NCBI GenBank assembly: GCA_948847595.1
Contig: CAQOGY010000001.1
Span: 248,001-312,000, forward strand
Length of the DNA: 64,000 nucleotides
Origin: an uncultured Bacteroides sp.
GTDB taxonomy: Bacteria; Bacteroidota; Bacteroidia; Bacteroidales; Bacteroidaceae
Direction: 5' to 3'
In this document: positions 1 through 8,305 of the stretch, piece after piece
Position numbering within the stretch: position 1 is the first letter of the stretch
How the letters are laid out: each line of letters begins with the position of its first letter
The notes under the pieces: generated by a model
What the model was told of the DNA's origin: nothing
Database searches by the model: none
What the model saw: the letters and a program-made list of their open reading frames with translations, nothing else
Program-made: the position numbers and the translations under genes

Positions 1-1978
1 ACTCTACGAATGCTTCCATTGCTTCGTATGAAGCCAGTCCTAACTGGTCGTACAAGACAGCAGTAGCATGGTTGCGGTCTTCACTGCGTTGCCAGAACAA
101 ACGTTCGTCGTTACCCAGGAACGGGGCGCTTTCCATCTGAGACTGATGTTTCAGGATAGAGTTGCGTTTTGCACGAAGTTCTTCCGGGCTGATAGGCACT
201 GCCATTTCGATGTTTTCAATTTCCCATTCAGCCCACGCGCCACGATACATCCAGATACGGCAATCCTTCAGCCATTTGGCGCCTTCTTCTTTCTCGAGGT
301 CGATAGCAGCGAATACGGCATCCGTACATACACGGTGTGTACCATGCGGGTCAGCCAGGTCACCGGCTACGAATATCTGATGAGGCTTCACTTCACGGAG
401 CAGGTTACGTACGATTTCCACGTCTGCTTCGCTGATAGGATTTTTCTGAATCTTACCTGTTTCGTAGAATGGCAGGTCAAGGAAGTGCACGCGATCCAAC
501 GGAATATTATTATAAGAAGAAGCAGTGCGGGCTTCACCACGGCGAATCAGACCTTTGATAGTCAGAATGTCACGGCTGTCCATATCACCGTCTTTCTTAT
601 TTTTCAGGAAGTTACGTATTTCCGTATATTTCTCATTGATGATCTGATCCTCGCTATTATTGAAAATCTGATTGAAACCGTTGATGAAGTGCATGAAACG
701 AACCACTTCTTCATCACCTACGGCGATATTACCGGAAGTCTCGTAAGCTACATGTACTTCGTGTTTTTGCTCTACCAGGCGGCGGAGTGTTCCACCCATG
801 GAGATAACGTCATCATCCGGGTGCGGAGAGAAGATAATCACACGTTTCGGGAAAGGTTTGGCACGTTCAGGACGATAAGTATCGTCAGCATTCGGCTTGC
901 CGCCCGGCCATCCCGTGATAGTGTGCTGCAAGTCATTGAAAATCTTGATATTTACATTGTATGCAGAACCATAAAGTGCCAGCAGTTCACTCAAACCGTT
1001 TTCGTTATAGTCTTTATTTGTCAACTTCAAGATAGGCTTGCCTGTCAACTGGCATAACCAGACGATGGCGCTACGGATCAGCTTGTCGTTCCATTCGCAG
1101 GAAGTCACCAGCCACGGACGTTGGATACGTGTCAGGTTCATGGCTGCCGAAAGGTCGAGAGCTACATGCGCGTTGTTGTGAGTTTGCAGATAAGATGCCG
1201 GAATCGTATCGGTGATTGCGCCTTCCACACATTCTTTAATCATGGCTGCCTTGTTTTCACCCCATGCAAGCAGATAAACCTTCTTTGCACCGAGAATGGT
1301 AGCTACACCCATCGTGATAGAACTGATCGGAGTATTGTCCATCGTTCCAAAAATCTTGGCTGCTTCATTGCGTGATGCATTATCCAGCAAAATCAGACGC
1401 GTGGTAGAATTCAGGCGGGAACCCGGTTCGTTGAATGCGATGTTACCTACACGACCGATACCCAGCAAGGCAATATCAATACCGCCGAAGCTTTCGATGC
1501 GTTGCTCGTACAAACGGCAATATTCAAAGATGGTATCTTTGGCAATGCTTCCATCGGGAGTGAATATATTCTGCTTGTCGATGTCGATATGATCCAACAA
1601 CATACTCTTCAAAGCATTGAAGTTACTGTTGACTGCATCGGGAGACAACGGATAATATTCATACATATTAAATACGATCACGTTACGGAAGCTAAGCCCT
1701 TCTTCCTTATGCATGCGGATAAGTTCCGTATATACGTGTCTGGGTGAATCACCACCAGGAAGTGCCAATACGCAGAAGCGTCCTGCCTTTTGTTTTTCGC
1801 GGATGGTCTGTGCTATTTCGCGAGCAATGTAGTTAGCGCCTTCTTCCACAGACTCATAAATGTCAGTGGGAATTTTTTCGAGTCTTGTCAAGACTGATTT
1901 TTCAAAAGCATTCTCCGGTCTGTAGTATCTGGGGGAGACCCGGTGGAGACTGATTTGAGAACTAAGATTTGTTTTCAT
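1..1978 (-). CDS. NagB-like / PIG-L deacetylase fusion protein (3' end cut by window edge)
   Basis: The frame is open from ATG at 1978 to the window edge, 659 codons. The family is about 660 residues, so only a few are missing. Residues about 40-330 are a glucosamine-6-phosphate deaminase (NagB) fold with the FNEP motif (E184). Residues about 380-600 are a PIG-L/LmbE deacetylase with HPDD at 386-389 and HGTH at 545-548, which normally bind zinc. In E. coli NagB the catalytic residues are D72, D141 and H143; here the aligned positions read Y106, V177 and N179, so deaminase activity is doubtful although databases usually give that name. The deacetylase residues look intact. A sugar-phosphate-binding domain joined to an active deacetylase is my inference. 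It is transcribed alone on the minus strand with a TATCTTTG element at 2035-2042. Confidence 0.85.
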   Translation of the reverse strand, partial: MKTNLSSQISLHRVSPRYYRPENAFEKSVLTRLEKIPTDIYESVEEGANYIAREIAQTIREKQKAGRFCVLALPGGDSPRHVYTELIRMHKEEGLSFRNVIVFNMYEYYPLSPDAVNSNFNALKSMLLDHIDIDKQNIFTPDGSIAKDTIFEYCRLYEQRIESFGGIDIALLGIGRVGNIAFNEPGSRLNSTTRLILLDNASRNEAAKIFGTMDNTPISSITMGVATILGAKKVYLLAWGENKAAMIKECVEGAITDTIPASYLQTHNNAHVALDLSAAMNLTRIQRPWLVTSCEWNDKLIRSAIVWLCQLTGKPILKLTNKDYNENGLSELLALYGSAYNVNIKIFNDLQHTITGWPGGKPNADDTYRPERAKPFPKRVIIFSPHPDDDVISMGGTLRRLVEQKHEVHVAYETSGNIAVGDEEVVRFMHFINGFNQIFNNSEDQIINEKYTEIRNFLKNKKDGDMDSRDILTIKGLIRRGEARTASSYNNIPLDRVHFLDLPFYETGKIQKNPISEADVEIVRNLLREVKPHQIFVAGDLADPHGTHRVCTDAVFAAIDLEKEEGAKWLKDCRIWMYRGAWAEWEIENIEMAVPISPEELRAKRNSILKHQSQMESAPFLGNDERLFWQRSEDRNHATAVLYDQLGLASYEAMEAFVE

Positions 1979-2034
1979 AAAGTTGTTAATTAAGTTATGT
2001 AAGATTAGCGTCCTTACGACTGTATTTACACGAC

Positions 2035-2042
2035 AAAGATAC
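2035..2042 (-). promoter_or_regulatory. Bacteroides -7 promoter element for the NagB-like gene
   Basis: On the minus strand this reads TATCTTTG, a match to the Bacteroides -7 consensus TAnnTTTG, 57 nt upstream of the ATG at 1978. No convincing -33 TTG lies at the usual 19-22 bp spacing. Confidence 0.5.
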
Positions 2043-2102
2043 AAAAGAAGTCTATATTAGTAACTACCAAGTTCTAGGTATTGTTGTCGTTTTAATCTGT
2101 TT

Positions 2103-2903
2103 TTAACATTTGTTTTGTTGCGTATCCGACAGATGAAATTCGTCGGCATCTTTCCATACCGGAAACTTTTCTCTGAATTGATTGAGAGAAGTCAGATTGA
2201 GTGCTGCCGTAGCTATTCCTTCCTGTCCGTCGGGCAGGGAAGCAACCTCTTCACCAAAAGCCGGGTAAACTTTGCTTCCACCGTTATATTCCAAATGGTA
2301 TCCATCCGTTCCTATCCTGTTTACACCGCATACATAGCATTGGTTCTCGAGCGCACGGGCACGAAGCAGGGTATCCCACACGAGTCGGCGGGAAACAGGC
2401 CAGTTTGCTACATATATTAATAGGTCATATTCGTTGTTGACATTCCGGCTCCATACCGGGAAACGAAGATCATAGCAGACAAGCAGACAAATATTCCACC
2501 CGCGATAGGGGATGATGAGGCGTTTGTCACCGGCTGAAAAGTGTTCGGCTTCCCGTCCCATACGGAACAGATGCCGTTTGTCATAATAGAACTCTTCTCC
2601 TTCAGGAGTCAGGAAAAAGGCGCGGTTATAAAACTGCCCGTTATCTGTTGCTATATAACTTCCGCAGATAGCCAGTTGGAATTGCGAAGCCCATTGTTTG
2701 AGAAGGGTGATAGTCTCACCCGAGTTCGATTCTGCCAGTATTTTACTCTGCATACTGAATCCGGTAGAAAACATCTCCGGTAAAACAACAATCTCCGTTG
2801 TTCCACGAAGGCTTTGCAGCTTTTCGTGGAGCAAACGGAGATTTTCTTGTTTATTTTCCCAAACGATATCGGTCTGTACTATGGAAATACGGATAAGCTC
2901 CAT
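2103..2903 (-). CDS. nitrilase-superfamily amidohydrolase (omega-amidase type)
   Basis: 266 residues, full length for the Nit2/YafV branch of the carbon-nitrogen hydrolase superfamily. The catalytic Glu-Lys-Cys triad is visible: E43 in LPEMF, K109 in YYDKRHLF and C143 in LLVCYDLRFP. These enzymes hydrolyse omega-amides such as 2-oxoglutaramate or 2-oxosuccinamate in the cytoplasm, as repair of transaminase products. The exact substrate is not provable from sequence. No signal peptide. It is the last gene of a minus-strand run, 25 nt after the acyltransferase, and probably co-transcribed with it. Confidence 0.85.
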   Translation of the reverse strand: MELIRISIVQTDIVWENKQENLRLLHEKLQSLRGTTEIVVLPEMFSTGFSMQSKILAESNSGETITLLKQWASQFQLAICGSYIATDNGQFYNRAFFLTPEGEEFYYDKRHLFRMGREAEHFSAGDKRLIIPYRGWNICLLVCYDLRFPVWSRNVNNEYDLLIYVANWPVSRRLVWDTLLRARALENQCYVCGVNRIGTDGYHLEYNGGSKVYPAFGEEVASLPDGQEGIATAALNLTSLNQFREKFPVWKDADEFHLSDTQQNKC

Positions 2904-2928
2904 AATTGAATACCTCTATACTTAATGT

Positions 2929-3483
2929 TTAAAGTTCGCCTAGAGCAAAATTTTCAGGATGTTTTCCTTTAAAATCCTTGAAATAAAGTTTGATTTCTCT
3001 CATGTCCTTATTGATGTCTCCCGATGGCATGATAGCTTTCGTTGCTGAGATTGTCTTCTTGCTATAATCAATCCCGATTAAGACAATAGGCACCTGAGCT
3101 TTCTGGGCGATAAAATAAAAACCTTTCTTCCAATTTGGATTCGCTTTGCGGGTTCCTTCGGGAGTGATAGCCAGGTGGAACTTTTTGCACTCGGCAAAAT
3201 GGCGAACCATCTGGTCGACTAGAGAAGTCTTCCGGCTACGATCTACGGGAATTCCGCCCACTGCTTTGAAAAACAGTCCCAACGGAAAGAAAAACCATTC
3301 TTTTTTCATCATGAAACTTGTCTTACGGCCTAAAGCGCCATAAAATAGTTTTCCAATAAATAAGTCAAAGTTCGTTGTGTGTGGAGCGGCACATACCACG
3401 CATTTATCATAATTAGGTACCGTAACGTTTGTCTTCCACCCTAACAGACGGTAATAGATAAAGCTATAAATTGCTTTCTTCAT
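2929..3483 (-). CDS. PlsC-like 1-acylglycerol-3-phosphate acyltransferase family protein
   Basis: 184 residues. The HX4D acyltransferase motif is at 35-40 (HTTNFD) and the substrate-binding PEGTR motif at 108-112, both diagnostic of the PlsC/LPLAT superfamily. It is shorter than typical AGPATs (about 240 residues) and lacks a clear N-terminal membrane helix. It may therefore be a peripheral enzyme acylating lysophospholipid or another lipid, and the acceptor is uncertain. It sits 8 nt downstream of the 89-residue protein and 25 nt upstream of the amidase. Confidence 0.8.
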   Translation of the reverse strand: MKKAIYSFIYYRLLGWKTNVTVPNYDKCVVCAAPHTTNFDLFIGKLFYGALGRKTSFMMKKEWFFFPLGLFFKAVGGIPVDRSRKTSLVDQMVRHFAECKKFHLAITPEGTRKANPNWKKGFYFIAQKAQVPIVLIGIDYSKKTISATKAIMPSGDINKDMREIKLYFKDFKGKHPENFALGEL

Positions 3484-3491
3484 TCTGCTCT

Positions 3492-3761
3492 TTAGTTCAA
3501 TTTTCCGATAGCTTCAATAATCTCGTTAACCTTTGCATTAAAGTCTGCGCGGAATTTCTTATAGAAACCTTTCACATTACCCGGTTCGGTATGGCTGATA
3601 CGGGTTACAAATTCATCCTGCATCTTCAGCACTTCAGCCATTAGCTCATCAGCTTTAGCTTTGTCAGTTCCGGGGATAAACATACTGTTGATTAAACACT
3701 CGGTGAATAATTCTCCTGCGATATAGTTTACGTTCTTTTTGAGTTCTCTTCTGCTTGCCAT
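3492..3761 (-). CDS. small conserved hypothetical protein (89 aa)
   Basis: 89 residues, basic N-terminus, predicted mostly helical, no signal peptide, membrane segment or recognised catalytic motif. It begins MASRRELKKNVNYIAGELF. I recall similar small proteins in other Bacteroidales but know no function. It is the first gene of the run 3761-2103; the 8-nt gap to the acyltransferase implies co-transcription. A TATCTTTA match to the -7 consensus lies at 3802-3809, 41 nt before the ATG, with no clear -33 element. Confidence 0.7.
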   Translation of the reverse strand: MASRRELKKNVNYIAGELFTECLINSMFIPGTDKAKADELMAEVLKMQDEFVTRISHTEPGNVKGFYKKFRADFNAKVNEIIEAIGKLN

Positions 3762-3887
3762 AATTTCTACATTTAATGGTGAATAATAAAAATACTTGCG
3801 GTAAAGATAGGCACTTTCTTTGATTCAGACGAATAAATGACCAAAAAAACATGATTCAAGCCTGCATCTTCTTACTGTATCACTAAT

Positions 3888-5075
3888 TCACTCAAATAAC
3901 CTCACCGGATTGATACTTAAGAATTGTTCGGTTTTCATTCCCCCTTCTCCGACTACGAAAGTAGCATACGGGTGATACATTTTGCGTACTTCTTCCAGTC
4001 CTGCATTATATTTTTCACTATTGCTTTTTACTTCTATAGCTACAATTCGATTTTTCTTTTTCAATATATAGTCTACTTCTTTATCTTTTTCTCTCCAGTA
4101 AAATACTTCATAATTGCCGGTAAATGCATTAGAAACAATATGTGCGCCAATCGCAGATTCAAAAATACGTCCCCATTCTTTTCTGTTAAGAATAGCCTCT
4201 TTAAAAGTCAAATCATTGTATACGGCTTTTAAGGCATTGTTGAATACCTGAAATTTTGGAGCGCTTGCTCTTTGACGTGATTTGTCTATTGCAAACTATT
4301 GTAAGCCGGTCAGTAAGCCGCTATCTCCAAGCAAGTTTAAATACCCTGCCAGTGTTGTTGTATTTCCGGCATCTTGTAATGAGCCTACCATTTTGGTCAA
4401 GGATACGATTTCACCGGAATAAGAAGTTCCTAATTCGAACGTTTGCCGTAATAACACCGGTTTGCTAATAGGAGAGTCGTATAAAATATCTTTATTGATA
4501 GTGGCATCTATGATTGCTCCATTGATATATTGTCCCCAGCGTTCTTCGTCTTTTATTAAAAAAGCAGCTCCCGGGTATCCGCCAAAATAGAGGTATTGTT
4601 CCAAACTCATGTCAAATGCATCCCGCATTTCCGGATACGACCAGTGTGTCATCCTTATCTCTTCAAAGCGTCCCATCATTGAGTCTGATAATCCTTTTTC
4701 CAACAACACACGTGAAGAGCCAAGGAGAACCACTTTCATATTGACATCATTGAATGTATCCGCATCCCATTCTTTTTTAACTACTTCGCTCCAGTTTTTT
4801 ATTTTTTGGATTTCATCGATTATTAGAATAAATTCAGGTGAATCTTCTACCCGCATCTGTACTCTTGCTGTATTCCAACAATCTGAAATCCAAGATGTCT
4901 GTGTGGCGGGAATGTTATCTGCCGAATAGATTTGATGCGGTAGATTCAGATCCTTGACAACTTGTTTGATGACTGTAGTCTTTCCAACCTGACGAGGTCC
5001 TAATACAACTTGCAGAAAATGTCGAGGTTCTTTTAGCCTTTCTGTAATAGTTTGATATTGAGCTCTTTTATACAT
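3888..5075 (-). pseudogene. DUF4143-type AAA ATPase interrupted by an in-frame TAG
   Basis: Reading from ATG 5075, the N-terminal 259 codons hold a Walker A (GPRQVGKTT, residues 26-34) and Walker B (FILIIDE, 82-88) typical of the DUF4143 ATPase family. A TAG at 4298-4296 ends the frame. The same frame then continues without shift for 135 more codons to 3888. This second part carries the rest of the fold, including a PD-(D/E)XK-like DUF4143 domain (EVDYILKK followed by IAIEVKS-type residues). Total length of 395 codons matches the intact family, so this is one gene with a nonsense change, probably from AAG or CAG. Strain-level decay, a sequencing error or suppression cannot be told apart here. 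A 22-bp-period repeat array lies 12-77 nt upstream. Confidence 0.85.
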
Positions 5076-5086
5076 GATTTCTATTA

Positions 5087-5152
5087 TTTACTCAATGCAA
5101 TGAGTACTTTTACTCAATACATTGATTTATTTTACTCAATGGATAATACAAA
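5087..5152. repeat. array A: three direct repeats, 22-bp period, before the DUF4143 ATPase
   Basis: TTTACTCAAT occurs at 5087, 5109 and 5131, exactly 22 bp apart (ATTGAGTAAA on the gene's strand). The array ends 12 nt before the ATPase start codon, so it overlaps the promoter and leader and could be an operator or protein-nucleation site. Confidence 0.85.
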
Positions 5153-5425
5153 TATACACAAATAGTTGCTTTGTACCATCTTAAATCTGCAATTCTTTAT
5201 CTTTTATTACTCTTGGCAGGCTATACCCGAAAAGTTCGTTTCCGTACGGATTTGAATGTAAACTTACATCTATCATGTTTATACCACCAAAAACAGGGTA
5301 TCTCTCATCAATAAAATAGCCGAATAAAGGTCGGATAGGCTCAAGATGGCTTGTTTTTGTTGCAATGAATCCATATAAATCCGACCTGAATGGCTCAATA
5401 ACTCCACTTTAACGGCGATAAGTTT
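5153..5425. other. gene-free stretch with an open but startless frame
   Basis: No convincing gene. On the minus strand the frame 5408-5181 stays open for 75 codons but its only ATG (5276) leaves 31 residues. The translation looks protein-like (FGYFIDERYPVFGG, then NELFGYSLPRV) and may be a decayed fragment. AGGTCGGAT at 5328-5336 and its inverse at 5376-5384 form a 9-bp inverted repeat inside it. Confidence 0.3.
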
Positions 5426-5516
5426 ATAGCCCACATCTGTGTGACGAACAGCCTGCATATGTGGGCTGTACGGTTTACAGCTGCGGGCTGTACAGCCTGC
5501 ATACGCGGGCTATAAA
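5423..5516. repeat. array B: four 22-nt units bounded by inverted repeats
   Basis: Units begin at 5426, 5448, 5470 and 5492. Units 2 and 4 are close copies (ACAGCCTGCATA, then GGGCT) and units 2 and 3 end alike (GGGCTGT). The whole block is bounded by TTTATAGCCC (5423-5432) and its perfect inverse (5507-5516). A second perfect pair, AGCCCACAT, lies at 5428-5436 / 5459-5467. It resembles a REP-type palindromic element but keeps a strict 22-bp period. Confidence 0.8.
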
Positions 5517-5642
5517 AAGATAACCGTTTCCAATGGATTATTAAGCTGCCAAATACAGGTTATCATCCTATAAAATGGATATTCTTGTGGCTTCATATGG
5601 GTGTTTTCCCCTGATACTACACTAAAGCGGATGCAGTATGGA

Positions 5643-5763
5643 TATGATAGATACCCGTTTTTTACGGCAAAAGTATGATAGATACCTGTTTGGAAAGTTA
5701 TCTATCATACTTATCATCCAGACAATTAGCATAATATAAAAATGAATGATAGTATGATAGATA
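5643..5763. repeat. TATGATAGATA repeat cluster with a 14-bp inverted repeat
   Basis: TATGATAGATA occurs at 5643-5653, 5674-5684 and 5753-5763, and inverted at 5699-5709. The second and inverted copies extend to a perfect 14-bp inverted repeat (5671-5684 / 5699-5712) around a 14-nt loop. It lies just downstream of the patatin stop codon (5813), so it could serve as its terminator or as a protein-binding site. Confidence 0.7.
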
Positions 5764-5812
5764 TTTTTTTTCATTATGTAGTATTTAAGTTGGCTGATAA
5801 TCGTATGAACGA

Positions 5813-8029
5813 TTAGAAATAATACCCTAAATTCACAAAACAACTTCCCTTATCCGTCTGATTGGAGTATCCCAATGAAATTTCCAGTGGCCCGAAGATG
5901 CTGTCCATTCCATAGCCTGCGCTGATGCCGAATAGCTGTTTACCCTTCAAAATCTCAAAGAAATTACTTTCCGTTAGTCCATAGTTTCCTGTCAGAGTGA
6001 GGTAATGAATAGAACCCATACGCTGTCTGAACTTTACGGACGCAATCATGAGAGTGTTGTCCATCAACTCCAGATTATTGACTCCCGCAAATGGCAATTG
6101 CTGTGGAATATAGAAACCGGGGACTTCGCCACCAATTGCGTTTTGCAAAGGATATGGGAATCCTTTTCCAATCAGGATACGTCCATAAATGGAAGGGATG
6201 ACGGAAAAGCGGCGGGTAACGGGAATGACACTTGCCCATGATGCACTCAAAGCGGAAAACGGAGCGTGTTCATTGTATTGCGCCATATTATCCGTATAGA
6301 GTGAATAAGCGGCTTTGAAATCACTTCCTTTGGCAGGGAAATGTCCTTTGTCGTATGTATTATATTGTACCTGCGCAAAATAACTTAGAAAATGCTCCGA
6401 TTCTACTTGCAGGTTCGTAAGTTCCGGTTTCTTGAACAGGAAATCTTTGTATTTATAATATTCGAAACGGAGTCCGAGCCCGAAACGGAAGTTCTTGTAC
6501 CACACGTCGGAGAAACCAAATTCTGCCAAGTGGTATTTGTAGGTTGTATTGTAGGCACGGTCACCCTCTTCATAGATGTTGATATCATTGTATTGGAACA
6601 TATATGAGAAGTTGAAGTTGCGTTGTTGCATCGGTTCGAGCGTATAGTCTACACGGGCGGCATACCGTTTTCCCAATCGTCCGGTAAGGGACAGGCGGGA
6701 CGGGATACGGGTTTTGAGGTCTGCTGTTGCGTTGAGCAGCAGGGACGCGATTTCTTCCGAATCAAAACGGATACCGAGATTGATTCTTCTTTCATATTTT
6801 TCTTGCAACAGGAAGTTGAGCCGGTATCCTTCAGGCGTCTCTGTCAATGTATAACTGGCACCGGAATAGGATTGGCTGCCACGTAGTTGGTACAAAGCTT
6901 GTTCTATCTGTTGGGTTGAGATATTGCTGTTCTCTTTCAGGTTACATTTCTTCATCAACCATTTCTTGTCGTACACTTCTACGCCGGAAAATGAGATGTC
7001 TGTCACGTAGATGGTACGTACATTGGATAGAGAGGAATAAGGCCCGTGTTGCTTGGGCATATAATCATCCGCTATTCCTATCTTCTTTCTCAATGCGAGC
7101 AGAGAGCCCCATTGTGCCCTTGCCGCTTCTTCACCTCTTCTCATCAACGTGTCGATGGCGGCAGGTGTGAAACTGGCGGATGAATAACCATCCACGTTTA
7201 CACGAATATAGGTATCTGTGAGGTCTACATTCTTTTCATGATTCGACTGGCAGGTAATATCTACAATCTGTCCTAAAATATCGGGAACACTATTCAGCTT
7301 ATCCGCTGTTTTCAAGGCGTTTTGTACATCCACTCCGATAATAATATCAGCGCCCATTGCTTTTACCACATCTGCCGGGTAGTTGTTGACGATGCCGCCG
7401 TCTACCAATACCATGCTGTCTTGCCGTACCGGGGTGAATGCACCAGGGATAGCCATACTGGCACGCATGGCAGTAGAAAGTATTCCGTCACGGAATACGA
7501 TCTGATTTCCGTTTACGATATCAGCCGCTACGCAAGCAAAGGGAATGGGAAGTTTATTGAAGTCGATAGAGTCATGATATCCCATCGTTAAGTCCGAGAA
7601 TAGATTCGCAAGATTCTGGCCTTTCATGATTCCCCCCGAAGCTGCATCCTTAGGAGTTTTGGTGAAAGGTATGGAGATGACGAACTTTTCAGAGCGTTCA
7701 CGATCAGTCAGTGACATGGCACTTCGTTTGACACGGTCACTGAGCAGGAATGTCCAGTTCTGTTTCCGTACCATACTGTCCAGTTGTTCCGGCGTGTAGC
7801 CGATGGCATAAAGACCACCCACAATAGCCCCCATACTGGTTCCGGCTATGTAGTCAATAGGAATACCGGCTTCTTCAATCACTTTCAATGCTTTGATGTG
7901 CGCCATTCCTTTGGCGCCACCCCCGCTCAAAACGACTCCTACCTTTTTTCGTTGCTCCTGAGAATGCAAAGAAAAAGGAAATAAGATGCAGATTGACAAA
8001 ACCAATGTTGAAAAGATTTGTTTTTTCAT
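5813..8029 (-). CDS. patatin-like phospholipase with C-terminal outer-membrane barrel
   Basis: 738 residues from the ATG at 8029. The longer frame to 8068 adds 13 residues ahead of a clean signal peptide (MKKQIFSTLVL, cleavage near SLHSQ), so 8029 is chosen. The patatin domain (about 28-330) has the oxyanion loop SGGGAKG, the nucleophile motif GTSMG (S65) and the catalytic D210 of DGG. A POTRA-like stretch follows (about 345-410), then an Omp85/BamA-type beta-barrel ending in an aromatic C-terminus (LGYYF). This is the PlpD-like (type Vd) architecture, so it should be a lipase or phospholipase placed at the outer membrane. Single gene; a TACATTTG -7-like element lies at 8066-8073 on the minus strand. 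Confidence 0.85.
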   Translation of the reverse strand: MKKQIFSTLVLSICILFPFSLHSQEQRKKVGVVLSGGGAKGMAHIKALKVIEEAGIPIDYIAGTSMGAIVGGLYAIGYTPEQLDSMVRKQNWTFLLSDRVKRSAMSLTDRERSEKFVISIPFTKTPKDAASGGIMKGQNLANLFSDLTMGYHDSIDFNKLPIPFACVAADIVNGNQIVFRDGILSTAMRASMAIPGAFTPVRQDSMVLVDGGIVNNYPADVVKAMGADIIIGVDVQNALKTADKLNSVPDILGQIVDITCQSNHEKNVDLTDTYIRVNVDGYSSASFTPAAIDTLMRRGEEAARAQWGSLLALRKKIGIADDYMPKQHGPYSSLSNVRTIYVTDISFSGVEVYDKKWLMKKCNLKENSNISTQQIEQALYQLRGSQSYSGASYTLTETPEGYRLNFLLQEKYERRINLGIRFDSEEIASLLLNATADLKTRIPSRLSLTGRLGKRYAARVDYTLEPMQQRNFNFSYMFQYNDINIYEEGDRAYNTTYKYHLAEFGFSDVWYKNFRFGLGLRFEYYKYKDFLFKKPELTNLQVESEHFLSYFAQVQYNTYDKGHFPAKGSDFKAAYSLYTDNMAQYNEHAPFSALSASWASVIPVTRRFSVIPSIYGRILIGKGFPYPLQNAIGGEVPGFYIPQQLPFAGVNNLELMDNTLMIASVKFRQRMGSIHYLTLTGNYGLTESNFFEILKGKQLFGISAGYGMDSIFGPLEISLGYSNQTDKGSCFVNLGYYF

Positions 8030-8130
8030 TAGGACACGGTCTAGTGTTGTTGTTTTAATATAATACAAATGTAGGGCATAATTTGTTTAGTTGTTGAAAT
8101 GGGAATTAAAAAAAATGTTCCAAAAGTCGG

Positions 8131-8174
8131 AAATGTGGATTATTTCTACACTTTATCCGGCAAATTCCACATTT
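8131..8174. promoter_or_regulatory. 9-bp inverted repeat upstream of the efflux operon
   Basis: AAATGTGGA (8131-8139) and TCCACATTT (8166-8174) are perfect inverses separated by 26 bp, about 130 nt upstream of the membrane-fusion gene and between divergent genes. Possible operator; no regulator gene is adjacent. Confidence 0.35.
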
Positions 8175-8305
8175 TCACATCTGATATGGCAGAATATAAC
8201 AGGCTGAATGCCAGTAAATAGTAGGTGTAAGGAATTTTGGCATGCAAATTGCATAAACAAGGAGTAGAGAACAAACATAAGTTAAATTTAATAATAAGAT
8301 TCGAT

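Noticed and set aside
68..1747. Several plus-strand open frames opposite the NagB-like gene
   Set aside because: They are antisense shadows of a long, well-conserved minus-strand coding region; their translations are Phe/Tyr/His-rich and resemble no family.
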